NCBI GenBank assembly: GCA_963705495.1
Contig: CAVPJQ010000003.1
Location: forward strand, 62,001-126,000
From: DATBVX01 sp963705495
GTDB lineage: Bacteria; Pseudomonadota; Gammaproteobacteria; Steroidobacterales; Steroidobacteraceae
Direction: 5' to 3'
Length of the DNA stretch: 64,000 nt
The position numbers were made by a program, and so were the translations under genes. Shown one piece after another: positions 1 through 8,906 of this stretch. The notes under the pieces were generated by a model, which searched no databases, was not told where the DNA came from, and worked only from the letters and a program-made list of their open reading frames with translations. Positions within the stretch are counted from its first letter, which is position 1, and each line of letters starts with the position of its first letter.

Positions 1-503
1 CGGCAGTGGAAGGACTGCAGGCCGTCCCCGAGGTCAACAGCACTTTTCACGCCGATACCCTGGAGCTCTTCAGCGACTGCAACGTTGGCGTCGGCACGGC
101 ACTCGGCAATGAAGGCCTCATTGTGCCGGTGATTCACCGCGCGCAGACGCTCGACTTGTTCGGGATCGCGGCGCGGCTCAACGAGCTCGTGACCGCAGCT
201 CGCAAGGGGAAACTCTCTCCGGATGCCGTGCGTGGCGGAACGTTCACGATCTCCAATCATGGCGTGAGCGGCAGTCTTCTCGCGGCGCCCATCGTGATCA
301 ACCAGCCGCAGATCGCCATCATGGGGGTCGGCAAGATCGAGCGACGCCTCACCGTGCAGCAGATCGATGGCGTCGACAATATCAGTGTGCGACCGATGTG
401 CTATCTCACGCTCACCATCGATCATCGGGCACTCGATGCGTTCCAGGCGAACGCGTTCCTGAGCGCGGTGGTCAACACCCTTCAGAGCTGGCCGACGAGC
501 TGA
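1..503 (+). CDS. 2-oxoacid dehydrogenase E2 acyltransferase, C-terminal part (5' end outside window)
   Basis: The frame is open to the left edge of the window, so only about 167 C-terminal residues of a dihydrolipoyl acyltransferase are present. The visible part is the catalytic domain, which moves an acyl group from lipoyl-lysine to CoA: GLIVPVIHRA, the FTISNHG motif and the active-site segment IDHRALDA, which carries the catalytic His and Asp although the usual Gly after Asp is Ala. The lipoyl and E3-binding domains lie outside. The stop is only 18 bp before paaA, so it is probably co-transcribed with the phenylacetate operon. That context suggests, without proof, a 2-oxoacid such as phenylpyruvate as substrate. 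It is distinct from the full-length E2 at 33940-35178. Confidence 0.85.
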   Translation, partial: AVEGLQAVPEVNSTFHADTLELFSDCNVGVGTALGNEGLIVPVIHRAQTLDLFGIAARLNELVTAARKGKLSPDAVRGGTFTISNHGVSGSLLAAPIVINQPQIAIMGVGKIERRLTVQQIDGVDNISVRPMCYLTLTIDHRALDAFQANAFLSAVVNTLQSWPTS

Positions 504-521
504 CCCTCTCCGGAGCGCGGC

Positions 522-1523
522 ATGTACACGCAGGGCCTCGATTCACTCGGTAAGGATTGCCTGCACCAGGAAGGCAGCGACAGCGCGGCGCTTGAAGCAC
601 GCTTTCAGGGCAAGGTCGATGTGGATGACAAGATCGAGCCCAAGGACTGGATGCCGGATGCCTACCGGCAAACCCTGATCCGGCAGATCTCCCAGCACGC
701 CCATTCCGAAATCGTCGGCATGCTTCCCGAGGGCAACTGGATTACGCGTGCCCCGACACTCAAGCGCAAGGCGGTGCTGATCGCGAAGGTCCAGGACGAG
801 GGTGGCCACGGCATGTATCTCTACAGCGCGGCGGAGACCCTCGGCATTTCTCGCGATCAGATGTTCGAGCAGTTACTGTCGGGCGCGGCCAAGTATTCCA
901 GCATCTTCAATTACCCGACGCCGACCTGGGCGGATGTCGGGGCGATCGGCTGGCTGGTCGACGGCGCGGCGATCATGAACCAGATCCCGATCTGCCGCTG
1001 CTCGTACGGGCCCTATGCGCGCGCGATGGTGCGCATCTGCAAGGAAGAGAGCTTTCACCAGCGCCAGGGCTTCGAAATCATGATGCTGCTGGCGCGCGGC
1101 ACCGAAGCGCAGCGACGCATGGCGCAGGACGCACTGGATCGCTGGTGGTGGCCCTCGATCATGATGTTTGGCCCGAGCGATGCGCAGTCCAAGCACACCG
1201 CGCAATCGATGCGCTGGAAGATCAAGCGCTTCACCAACGATGAGCTCAGGCAGAAGTTCATCGATATCACGGTGCCGCAGGCGGATTTCCTGGAATTGAA
1301 GATTCCCGATCCTGAGCTCAGGTGGGATGCGTCGGCTCAGCACTATCACTTCGGGCCGATCGACTGGAACGAGTTCAACGCCGTGCTCAAGGGCAACGGG
1401 CAGTGCAACCGTGAGCGATTGCAGGCGCGACGCGATGCCTGGGAAGAGGGGCGTTGGGTGCGCGAAGCGGCACTCGCACATGCCGAAAAGCAGCGTCTGC
1501 GAGAGAAATCGCAGGCCGCATGA
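522..1523 (+). CDS. paaA: Phenylacetyl-CoA 1,2-epoxidase subunit PaaA
   Basis: This is the catalytic di-iron oxygenase subunit of the multicomponent PaaABCE epoxidase, which converts phenylacetyl-CoA to its ring-1,2-epoxide in the cytoplasm. The 333-residue length is normal. Carboxylate/His iron ligands are visible in DEGGHG (about residues 92-97) and in the KEESFHQRQGFE helix near residue 178, along with the CRCSYGPYARAM segment typical of PaaA. It is the first gene of a gap-free series in the order A, B, C, D, E found in most proteobacteria. The start ATG has a purine-rich GGAGCG in front of it. Confidence 0.97.
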   Translation: MYTQGLDSLGKDCLHQEGSDSAALEARFQGKVDVDDKIEPKDWMPDAYRQTLIRQISQHAHSEIVGMLPEGNWITRAPTLKRKAVLIAKVQDEGGHGMYLYSAAETLGISRDQMFEQLLSGAAKYSSIFNYPTPTWADVGAIGWLVDGAAIMNQIPICRCSYGPYARAMVRICKEESFHQRQGFEIMMLLARGTEAQRRMAQDALDRWWWPSIMMFGPSDAQSKHTAQSMRWKIKRFTNDELRQKFIDITVPQADFLELKIPDPELRWDASAQHYHFGPIDWNEFNAVLKGNGQCNRERLQARRDAWEEGRWVREAALAHAEKQRLREKSQAA

Positions 1524-1533
1524 GGACCAAACC

Positions 1534-1827
1534 ATGAGTGACGCAAAGCAGGAATGGCCGCTGTTCGAAGTCTTCATCCGCGCCCGCTCGGGTCTTGAAC
1601 ACAAGCACGTCGGCAGCATTCACGCGGTGGATGCGAGCATGGCGATCGAGCACGCGCGTGACGTGTACACGCGCCGCCAGGAAGGCATCAGCATCTGGGT
1701 GGTTCGCTCCAGCGAGATCGTGGCCTCGGACCCAGGAGAGGCGGATGCGTTGTTCGAGCCGGCCAGGGACAAGGTGTATCGACACCCGACGTTCTACGAG
1801 ATTCCGGATGAGGTGAAGAACCTGTGA
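1534..1827 (+). CDS. paaB: Phenylacetyl-CoA epoxidase subunit PaaB
   Basis: This small 97-residue subunit bridges PaaAC heterodimers in the epoxidase complex and has no catalytic residues of its own. The protein begins MSDAKQEWPLFEVFIRARSG, followed by the family-typical HVGSIHAVDASMAIEHARD and VYTRRQEGISIWVVRS segments. The reading frame is open further upstream, but the ATG at 1534, ten bases after the paaA stop, gives the normal family length. Its stop overlaps the paaC start by four bases, which indicates translational coupling and matched subunit amounts. Confidence 0.96.
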   Translation: MSDAKQEWPLFEVFIRARSGLEHKHVGSIHAVDASMAIEHARDVYTRRQEGISIWVVRSSEIVASDPGEADALFEPARDKVYRHPTFYEIPDEVKNL

Positions 1828-2615
1828 CTCCGGCAGCGGTCAAGCGCAGCGCGAGCCCGGCAGCGGAGGCGGAGCGATCCCGCTATGTGCTGCGCCTCGC
1901 CGATACCAGCCTGATTCTCGGTCAGCGGCTCGGCGAATGGGTGGGGCACGCGCCCGCGCTAGAAGAGGACTTGGGCCTCGCGAATCTTTCGCTCGACCTG
2001 ATCGGGCAGGCACGGCTGCTCCTCACCTACGCCGGTGAGCTCGAGGGCCGAGGTCGGGACGAGGACCAGCTCGCATTTCTCCGCGACGGCAGCGATTTCC
2101 TCAACGTCACGCTCGCCGAGCAGCCGAATGGCGACTTCGGAGGCACGATCGTCAGGCAATGCCTGCTGGATGCCTGGCAGCTCGAGCTCTACACCGAGCT
2201 GCAGCACTCAACGGATCGCAGACTCGCGGAGATTGCCGCGAAAGCACTCAAGGAAACTCAGTATCACTTCCGCTTTAGCGCGAACTGGCTGGTGCGGCTC
2301 GGCGACGGCACGGAAGAGAGCAAGGGTCGCGTACAAGGCGCGCTCGATGAGCTGTGGCGCTTCACAGGCGAACTCTTCGCTCCCGATGCGCTCGATGACG
2401 AGATGGCGGCGCTTGGCGTCGCACCTGACCTTGCGAAACTTCGTCCGCGCTGGTTGGCGAGAATCGATGCGGTGCTGCGCGAGGCCACTTTGACGCGTCC
2501 CACCGAGGTGAGTTATCCGTGGCACGGCAAGGGCGGCCAGCACTCCGAGCATCTCGGCTACCTGCTCGCGGAGATGCAGTTCATGCAGCGGACCTATCCA
2601 GGGTCGCAGTGGTGA
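1824..2615 (+). CDS. paaC: Phenylacetyl-CoA epoxidase structural subunit PaaC
   Basis: PaaC is the ferritin-fold structural partner of PaaA; the two form the core of the epoxidase, but PaaC does not hold the active di-iron centre. The 263-residue product shows the helical family pattern YVLRLADTSLILGQRLGEW, LANLSLDLIGQARLLL and KALKETQYHFRFSANW. It starts with GTG in the GTGA overlap with the paaB stop and ends in another GTGA overlap with paaD. The first 20 residues are a variable extension. Neighbour order and lengths leave little doubt. Confidence 0.96.
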   Translation: MTPAAVKRSASPAAEAERSRYVLRLADTSLILGQRLGEWVGHAPALEEDLGLANLSLDLIGQARLLLTYAGELEGRGRDEDQLAFLRDGSDFLNVTLAEQPNGDFGGTIVRQCLLDAWQLELYTELQHSTDRRLAEIAAKALKETQYHFRFSANWLVRLGDGTEESKGRVQGALDELWRFTGELFAPDALDDEMAALGVAPDLAKLRPRWLARIDAVLREATLTRPTEVSYPWHGKGGQHSEHLGYLLAEMQFMQRTYPGSQW

Positions 2616-3127
2616 ACGTGGCCGGGCAGCCGACAAACGCTCGCGGCACCGTCGAAACCGAGGTGTGGCGCCTTCTGGAGCAGGTACCGGATCCGGAGAT
2701 CCCGGTCCTGTCGGTGGTCGATCTCGGCATCATTCGGCATGTGCGCGCCGAGGAGGGCGAGATCCGCGTCGGCGTTTCGCCGACCTACTCCGGATGCCCT
2801 GCGACCGCGGTCATTCGCGGCCTGATTGAGCGCCAGTTGCGCAGTGCGGGTTTCGATCACTTGCACATCGACGATGTGCTGTCGCCGCCCTGGTCGAGCG
2901 ACTGGATCAGCCCCGAGGGGCATCGCAAGCTCAAGGCTTTCGGGATCGCGCCGCCAGAGAAAACAGTGTCGCGTGTGCGGCACCTGTTCGCGGCGCCGAC
3001 GGTCGCCTGTCCGCGCTGCGATTCGACGCATACCCAGCGAGTGAGCGAATTTGGGTCCACGCCCTGCAAGGCGCACTATCGTTGCCTCGCATGCGCCGAA
3101 CCTTTCGATTACTTCAAGTGCATCTAG
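2612..3127 (+). CDS. paaD: PaaD, epoxidase maturation factor (MIP18/DUF59 family with zinc ribbon)
   Basis: PaaD belongs to the DUF59/MIP18 family of Fe-S assembly proteins and is thought to help mature the epoxidase. The product of about 171 residues has the DUF59 core (VPDPEIPVLSVVDLGIIRHV, then a YSGCPAT segment with the conserved Cys). Its C-terminal ribbon has two cysteine pairs, CPRC and CLAC, plus a terminal Cys. The GTG at 2612 is chosen as start because it overlaps the paaC stop by four bases like the other junctions here; the frame is open about 31 codons further upstream, within paaC. Confidence 0.94.
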   Translation: MNVAGQPTNARGTVETEVWRLLEQVPDPEIPVLSVVDLGIIRHVRAEEGEIRVGVSPTYSGCPATAVIRGLIERQLRSAGFDHLHIDDVLSPPWSSDWISPEGHRKLKAFGIAPPEKTVSRVRHLFAAPTVACPRCDSTHTQRVSEFGSTPCKAHYRCLACAEPFDYFKCI

Positions 3128-3157
3128 AGATGCTCCAGGCGCTTCGCCGCGGCGCGC

Positions 3158-4237
3158 ATGCTCAAGTTTCATCCCCTTAAAGTTGCCGAGCTCCGGGTGG
3201 AGCCCGAAGAGGCGCTCTACCTGACTTTCGTGGTGCCGCCGGCATTGCGTGAGGAGTTTCGCTTCGAGGCCGGCCAGCACATCGGCATCCGCGTGCTGCT
3301 GGACGGCGAGGAGCTGAGACGGACGTACTCGATCGTCAGCGCGCCGGGCGATGAGGAACTTGGGATCGCAGTGCGCCTGCATGATCGCGGCCGCATGTCG
3401 GGATATCTCGCGCGCAACGTGCAGGTGGGCGACACGCTCGAGGTGCTCACCCCCAACGGCAGCTTCCACGCCCGGGCCCCGGCGGGGCAGCGCCGCACGA
3501 TCGTGGCGTTTGCGGCCGGCTGCGGCATCACGCCCGTCATCTCGATCGTGAAGGCCGCTCTCGAGGTATCTGACAGCCGGGTATCCCTCTTCTATGGAAA
3601 TCGCACCACCTCGCGAATCATGCTGCTCGAGGAGCTGCAGGCGCTGAAGGATCGCAACCTCGAGCGCCTGTCCCTTCATTTCCTCTTCAGCGGCGAGCCA
3701 CAGGATGTCGAGCTTTTCAACGGCCGGCTCGATGCAGGCAAGATCCGCGAGCTCTCTCATTCGCTATTCGATGCGACGAGTGCGGACGAGTTCTTCGTTT
3801 GCGGCCCCGGCGATATGAACGAGCAGGTGTCGGGGGCCTTGCAGGCGCTTGGTGCAGCGGAGGAGAGGATTCACTCGGAACGCTTCACTGTCACCGGAAC
3901 GCCGGCGGCTGCGCCCGTGGCCGTCGCGAAGCGCACGACTGAAACCAAGGCGGGCATGACCACGGTGACCGTAGTGATGGACGGGCGTCGGCGCTCGTTC
4001 GAGATGGGATCTGGCGGCGAAACCGTGCTCGAGGCGGCCGAGCGGTCCGGCCTGGACCTGCCCTTTTCTTGTCGTGCGGGCGTGTGCTCGACCTGCCGCA
4101 CGAAGGTAGTGAAGGGCGCGGTCGAAATGGCGCAGAATTACGCCCTCGAGCCGTGGGAGGTCGAAGCCGGTTTCGTGCTCGCCTGCCAATCCCGGCCGAC
4201 CACGCCGCAGCTCGAACTCAGCTACGACGAACGTTGA
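3158..4237 (+). CDS. paaE: Phenylacetyl-CoA epoxidase reductase subunit PaaE
   Basis: PaaE passes electrons from NADPH through FAD and a 2Fe-2S cluster to the PaaA di-iron site. The 359-residue protein has a ferredoxin-NADP reductase module at about residues 1-235, with FAD motif RRTYSI, pyridine-nucleotide segment AAGCGITPVISI and the FVCGPGDM loop. A plant-type ferredoxin domain follows at about 270-359, with cluster cysteines at about 305, 310, 313 and 343 (CRAGVCSTC...C). It closes the epoxidase block and lies 30 bp after paaD. Confidence 0.97.
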   Translation: MLKFHPLKVAELRVEPEEALYLTFVVPPALREEFRFEAGQHIGIRVLLDGEELRRTYSIVSAPGDEELGIAVRLHDRGRMSGYLARNVQVGDTLEVLTPNGSFHARAPAGQRRTIVAFAAGCGITPVISIVKAALEVSDSRVSLFYGNRTTSRIMLLEELQALKDRNLERLSLHFLFSGEPQDVELFNGRLDAGKIRELSHSLFDATSADEFFVCGPGDMNEQVSGALQALGAAEERIHSERFTVTGTPAAAPVAVAKRTTETKAGMTTVTVVMDGRRRSFEMGSGGETVLEAAERSGLDLPFSCRAGVCSTCRTKVVKGAVEMAQNYALEPWEVEAGFVLACQSRPTTPQLELSYDER

Positions 4238-4284
4238 GGGCAATCCCGCCGGAGTCTCCGGCGACGCTCCGGAGCCTCGTTTGC

Positions 4285-5073
4285 ATGGCCTACCAAAACA
4301 TCCAGTTCACGATCGACGCTGATATTGCACGGTTGACGCTCAATCGTCCCGACAAGCTCAACAGCTTCAACACGGCGATGCACGGGGAAGTGCGCGATGC
4401 GCTGTCGCAGGTGACTCAGCGCAAAGCGCGTGTCCTGGTGATCACGGGCGCGGGGCGCGGGTTCTGCGCAGGCCAGGATCTCGGGGATCGGGCTGTCGCT
4501 CCCGGCGGTGAGCGTGCGGACCTCGGCGAATCGATCGAACGCCACTACAAGCCGCTGATCCTCGGTTTGCGCAATCTACCGCTGCCGGTGATCGCGGCTG
4601 TCAACGGCGTCGCCGCGGGTGCCGGGGCGAACATTGCGCTGGCCTGTGATCTCGTGATCGCGGCGAAATCCGCGAGCTTCGTGCAGGCCTTCTCGAAGCT
4701 GGGGCTGGTTCCCGACTCCGGCGGCACCTGGTCGCTGCCGCGGCTCGTGGGCAACGCGCGCGCGATGGGACTCGCGCTGCTGGGCGAGAAGCTCCCGGCC
4801 GAGCAGGCTGCCCAGTGGGGTTTGATCTGGCGATGTGTCGAGGACAGCGAGCTTGGGCCCGTGGTCGATGAGCTGGCCGGGCGTCTCGCGAAGGCGCCAA
4901 CGCTTGGGCTCGCGCGCACCAAGCACGCGATCTACAGCGCCTGGCGTCATTCGCTCGATGAGCAACTCGACCTGGAGCGCGACCTGCAACGTGAGCTCGG
5001 TCGCTCCGCGGACTACGCGGAAGGCGTCGCCGCTTTCACCGCGAAACGCGAACCGAAGTTCGTCGGACATTGA
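4285..5073 (+). CDS. paaG: 2-(1,2-epoxy-1,2-dihydrophenyl)acetyl-CoA isomerase PaaG
   Basis: This crotonase-fold enzyme isomerises the epoxide made by PaaABCE to the seven-membered oxepin-CoA. The 262-residue product starts MAYQNIQFTIDADIARLTLN. It carries the oxyanion-hole segments GRGFCAGQDLGDR and VNGVAAGAGANIALACD and the LGLVPDSGGTW motif, whose Asp is typical of PaaG; simple enoyl-CoA hydratases usually have Glu there. The frame is open into paaE, but ATG 4285 gives the standard length. PaaF and PaaH partners are not in this window, so the lower steps must be encoded elsewhere. Confidence 0.92.
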   Translation: MAYQNIQFTIDADIARLTLNRPDKLNSFNTAMHGEVRDALSQVTQRKARVLVITGAGRGFCAGQDLGDRAVAPGGERADLGESIERHYKPLILGLRNLPLPVIAAVNGVAAGAGANIALACDLVIAAKSASFVQAFSKLGLVPDSGGTWSLPRLVGNARAMGLALLGEKLPAEQAAQWGLIWRCVEDSELGPVVDELAGRLAKAPTLGLARTKHAIYSAWRHSLDEQLDLERDLQRELGRSADYAEGVAAFTAKREPKFVGH

Positions 5074-5089
5074 TCCGGAGCCGCCCGGG

Positions 5090-5560
5090 ATGAACAAGTC
5101 ATCGACTGAACCGCGCCCCGACGGCATGGAAACAGCGCGCCTGGCAGCCGAAAAGCTGTATGCGGGCGACAAGGCGTCGCGCGCACTGGGGATCCAGGTC
5201 CACGAAACGACACCAGGTCGCGCCAGGGTCTCGATGCGTGTGCGAGCTGACATGGTGAACGGGCATCGCGTGTGTCACGGCGGACTCATCTTCACGCTCG
5301 CCGACACCGCTTTCGCATTTGCCTGCAATTCCTACGGGTCGAATATGCTCGCGGCGGCTGCCTCGATCGACTTTCTTGCGCCGGCTCGCGAGACTGACGA
5401 GCTCACTGCAACGGCGAGCGAGCTCTGGCGTTCGGGCCGCTCGGGTCTCTACCAGGTCGAAGTGACCAACCAGAAGGGTGAGCGCATCGCGCTGTTTCGC
5501 GGGCGCTCGCAGCAGGTCGCGGGCAACCTTCTCGAACAGGCGTCCGGGGCAGCCAAATGA
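5090..5560 (+). CDS. paaI: Hydroxyphenylacetyl-CoA thioesterase PaaI (hotdog fold)
   Basis: PaaI hydrolyses CoA esters of ring-hydroxylated phenylacetates and so frees CoA trapped in dead-end intermediates. The 156-residue product contains the hotdog-helix signature HGGLIFTLADTAFAFACN and the strand SIDFLAPARETDEL seen in PaaI thioesterases. ATG 5090 is used because the longer open frame runs inside paaG and would add an unrelated segment. The stop overlaps the paaJ start in an ATGA motif. Confidence 0.93.
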   Translation: MNKSSTEPRPDGMETARLAAEKLYAGDKASRALGIQVHETTPGRARVSMRVRADMVNGHRVCHGGLIFTLADTAFAFACNSYGSNMLAAAASIDFLAPARETDELTATASELWRSGRSGLYQVEVTNQKGERIALFRGRSQQVAGNLLEQASGAAK

Positions 5561-6759
5561 TCGAAGCTTTCATCTGCGACGCGATTCGAACGCCTTTCGG
5601 CCGTTACGGTGGCGCACTGTCGTCGGTGCGCACCGACGATCTGGCCGCGTTGCCGATCAAGGCGCTCATCAGCCGCAATCCGGGCGTCGACTGGCGGGCG
5701 GTGGACGATGTGATCTACGGCTGCGCCAACCAGGCAGGGGAAGACAACCGCAACGTGGCGCGCATGGCGGCGCTCCTCGCGGGCCTCCCCGTCGATGTAC
5801 CTGGCGCGACGATCAACCGGCTGTGCGGGTCAGGTCTCGATGCCTTGGCCAGCGCCGCTCGCATGATCCGCTCGGGGGAGGCTGAGCTCGTGATCGCGGG
5901 CGGTGTCGAGAGCATGTCGCGTGCGCCGTATGTCATGTCCAAGGGCGAGGCTCCGTTCGCGCGCGATGTGCAGATGTTCGACACGACCATCGGCTGGCGC
6001 TTCGTCAACGCGGCGATGAAGAAACAGTACGGTGTCGACTCGATGCCGGAGACGGGCGAGAACGTCGCTGCCGAGTTCAAGGTGTCGCGTACGGACCAGG
6101 ATGCCTTTGCGCTGCGCAGCCAGCAGCGTGCGCTGCGCGCCCAGGCGGCCGGCCTCTTCGACGAAGAAATCGTGCCGGTGACGTTGCCGGCGAAGAAGGG
6201 CGAGCCGATCGTCGTGAGTCGCGACGAGCACCCACGCGAGACGACACTTGAGTCGCTCGCAAGGCTGCCGACGCCATTTCGCACTGGTGGCAGCGTGACA
6301 GCTGGCAATGCTTCAGGAGTCAACGACGGTGCTTGCGCGCTGCTCGTCGCGAGTGAGGAGGCAGCACGGCGCTTCAAGCTCGAGCTCCGAGCGCGAATCG
6401 TGGGCGCGGCTGTGGCGGGCGTCGAGCCGCGGATCATGGGCATCGGCCCGGCGCCCGCAACCCGCAAGCTCCTGGCGCGCGTCGATTTGAACCTGGCACA
6501 GATGAACGTCATCGAGCTCAACGAAGCGTTCGCCGCGCAGGCGCTCGCGGTGCTGCGCCTGCTCGGGATCGCGGACGATGCCGAGCACGTCAATCCAAAC
6601 GGCGGCGCCATCGCGTTAGGTCATCCGCTCGGTGCGAGCGGTGCGCGACTTGCAACCACGGCGATGTACCAGCTGCTTCGAACGCACAAGAGCTACGCGC
6701 TCTGCACCATGTGCATTGGCGTCGGCCAGGGCATTGCGCTCGTGATCGAGCGGGTCTGA
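5557..6759 (+). CDS. paaJ: 3-oxoadipyl-CoA / 3-oxo-5,6-dehydrosuberyl-CoA thiolase PaaJ
   Basis: This thiolase performs the beta-cleavages of the pathway, giving acetyl-CoA and finally succinyl-CoA. The 400-residue protein has the nucleophilic Cys in NRLCGSGLDA (near residue 90), the NEAFAAQAL segment, the His motif GGAIALGHPLGASGARL and the second Cys in CTMCIGVGQGIALV. The N-terminus (EAFICDAIRTPFGRYGGAL) is typical of PcaF/PaaJ thiolases. It is translationally coupled to paaI and followed 9 bp later by paaZ. Confidence 0.94.
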   Translation: MIEAFICDAIRTPFGRYGGALSSVRTDDLAALPIKALISRNPGVDWRAVDDVIYGCANQAGEDNRNVARMAALLAGLPVDVPGATINRLCGSGLDALASAARMIRSGEAELVIAGGVESMSRAPYVMSKGEAPFARDVQMFDTTIGWRFVNAAMKKQYGVDSMPETGENVAAEFKVSRTDQDAFALRSQQRALRAQAAGLFDEEIVPVTLPAKKGEPIVVSRDEHPRETTLESLARLPTPFRTGGSVTAGNASGVNDGACALLVASEEAARRFKLELRARIVGAAVAGVEPRIMGIGPAPATRKLLARVDLNLAQMNVIELNEAFAAQALAVLRLLGIADDAEHVNPNGGAIALGHPLGASGARLATTAMYQLLRTHKSYALCTMCIGVGQGIALVIERV

Positions 6760-6768
6760 GGAAGAGCC

Positions 6769-8829
6769 ATGCACCTCGAGAGTTTCGTCCAGGGAGGCTG
6801 GCAGGCAGGTGAGCGCAATGCAGTCGCGTTGCGGGACGCAACCACGGGTGAAGTCATCGCGCAGGCCTCGGCAGAAGGCCTCGACTTCGCAGCCACGCTG
6901 GACTACGCACGCCGCGTCGGGGGACCCAGCCTCCGGCGCCTGACATTTCACGAGCGCGCCGCCGCGCTCAAGGCGCTCGCGAAGTACCTGACCGATCGCA
7001 AGGAGGAGTTTTACAAGCTGTCCTATGCCACGGGCGCCACCCGCAGTGATTCCTGGATTGATATCGACGGTGGGATCAGCACACTGTTCGTGTATGCGAG
7101 CAAGGGCGCGCGGGAGCTGCCCAACAGCCATGTCTACGTCGAGGGCGCGACCGAAGCGCTCTCCAAGACTGGCACTTTCATGGGGCAGCACATCTGCGTG
7201 CCACTCGAAGGCGCCGCGGTTCACATCAACGCGTTCAACTTCCCGGTCTGGGGCATGCTGGAGAAGCTTGCCCCGACGCTGCTCGCCGGCGTGCCGGCGA
7301 TCGTGAAGCCGGCAACCTCGACTTCATATCTGACCGAGCTGGTATTCCGTCGCATCGTGGAGTCTGGCCTCCTGCCCGAAGGTGCCGTGCAGCTTATCTG
7401 TGGGAGCGTCGGTGATCTCTTCGAGCATCTCGGCAGCCAGGATGTCGTGTCGTTCACGGGCTCGGCCTCGACGGCGCGCTCGCTACGGCAGCATCGCACG
7501 GTCATCGATCACTCAGTGCGCTTCGTCGCGGAAACGGATTCGATCAATTCCTCACTTCTCGGTCCGGATGTCCCGGCGAGCGCGCCGGAGTTCGACCTCT
7601 TCGTGCGCGAAGTGGTGCGCGAGATGACGGCCAAAGCGGGTCAGAAGTGCACCGCCATTCGCAAAGCGATCGTGCCGGCGGAGCGAGCGGGCGAGGTGGT
7701 TGCTGCATTACAGAGTGCGCTGGCGAAGATCGTGGTCGGTGATCCGCGGCTCGAAAATGTGCGCATGGGTCCACTCGCGAGCCTGGGACAGAAGCGCGAA
7801 GTGCTGGAGCAGGTCCGCAAGCTCCGCGGCGATGCCGAGCTGGTCGCAGGCGGTGCAGATCGATTTGAGCCATCGGGTGCAGATCGCGAGCGTGGGGCAT
7901 TCGTGCCCCCGATGCTGCTCTTGTGCTCGGATCCCACGAGTGCGCGAGCGATTCACTCGGTCGAAGCGTTCGGCCCGGTGTGCACGGTGATGCCGTACCG
8001 CGATGTCGACGAAGCGATCGCGCTGGCGCGACGCGGCGATGGGAGCCTTGCGGGATCCGTGTTTACTGCCGATGACGCCGTCGCGGCGCGATTGGTGCTC
8101 GGCCTCGCCCCGTTCCACGGCCGCGTGCTGGTGGTGAATCGCCATTGCGCCAAGGAATCGACCGGTCACGGCTCGCCGCTGCCGCACCTGGTGCATGGCG
8201 GACCGGGTCGCGCCGGGGGCGGAGAGGAAATGGGCGGCATTCGCGGTGTGCTGCATTACATGCAACGCACGGCCGTGCAGGGGACACCGGACGTCATCGG
8301 TGCTGTCACCAGACGCTGGGTCCGGGGCGGGACACAGCGCGATCCGGGTGCGCACCCGTTTCGCAAGCCATTCGGGTCACTCGCGATCGGCGACACCTTC
8401 AATTCGGCCGAGCGGGAAGTCACGATCGAGGACATCGAGCGTTTTGCGGAGCTCTCGGGCGATCACTTCTATGCCCACATGGATGAGCGCGCGGCAGCGC
8501 GCAATCCGCTCTTCGGCGGACGCGTAGCGCACGGGTATTTCCTGGTCTCGGCGGCCGCCGGTTTGTTCGTCGAGCCGGCGTATGGGCCGGTGCTCGCCAA
8601 CTACGGCATCGACGGGTTGCGTTTCACCAAACCAGTGAAACCCGGCGACCGCATCAAGGTGCGGCTCACCTGCAAGGAAAAAAGCCTGCGCATCGGCCAG
8701 GGCTATGGCGAAGTGCGCTGGGACACTGAGATCACCAATCAACGTGGCGAAACCGTGGCGAGCTATGACGTGCTCACCATGGTGAGCGAGTACGACGTTC
8801 CGGATTCCGCTCCGGCCAAACCGGCATGA
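6769..8829 (+). CDS. paaZ: Bifunctional oxepin-CoA hydrolase / semialdehyde dehydrogenase PaaZ
   Basis: PaaZ opens the oxepin-CoA ring and oxidises the resulting aldehyde with NADP+. The 686-residue protein joins an N-terminal aldehyde dehydrogenase domain (about 1-520) to a C-terminal MaoC-like hydratase domain (about 540-686). The dehydrogenase domain has VSFTGSAST, a catalytic Glu in VAETDS and a catalytic Cys in AGQKCTAIRKA. The hydratase domain has the active-site segment SGDHFYAHMDERAA and GGRVAHGYFLVSAAAGLF. It ends the paa operon. No paaK ligase gene is visible, so phenylacetate activation, if used, is encoded elsewhere. Confidence 0.96.
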   Translation: MHLESFVQGGWQAGERNAVALRDATTGEVIAQASAEGLDFAATLDYARRVGGPSLRRLTFHERAAALKALAKYLTDRKEEFYKLSYATGATRSDSWIDIDGGISTLFVYASKGARELPNSHVYVEGATEALSKTGTFMGQHICVPLEGAAVHINAFNFPVWGMLEKLAPTLLAGVPAIVKPATSTSYLTELVFRRIVESGLLPEGAVQLICGSVGDLFEHLGSQDVVSFTGSASTARSLRQHRTVIDHSVRFVAETDSINSSLLGPDVPASAPEFDLFVREVVREMTAKAGQKCTAIRKAIVPAERAGEVVAALQSALAKIVVGDPRLENVRMGPLASLGQKREVLEQVRKLRGDAELVAGGADRFEPSGADRERGAFVPPMLLLCSDPTSARAIHSVEAFGPVCTVMPYRDVDEAIALARRGDGSLAGSVFTADDAVAARLVLGLAPFHGRVLVVNRHCAKESTGHGSPLPHLVHGGPGRAGGGEEMGGIRGVLHYMQRTAVQGTPDVIGAVTRRWVRGGTQRDPGAHPFRKPFGSLAIGDTFNSAEREVTIEDIERFAELSGDHFYAHMDERAAARNPLFGGRVAHGYFLVSAAAGLFVEPAYGPVLANYGIDGLRFTKPVKPGDRIKVRLTCKEKSLRIGQGYGEVRWDTEITNQRGETVASYDVLTMVSEYDVPDSAPAKPA

Positions 8830-8906
8830 CGTCGATCGACCTGGCGCGCGCGAAGGACTCGACGCTGTGAAGGCGAAACGCAAGCCGCGTTTCGACTAGC
8901 CTGCGA

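Noticed and set aside
6615..6621. GTTAGGT resembling an attC core
   Set aside because: It lies inside the conserved His motif region of paaJ and has no paired arm.
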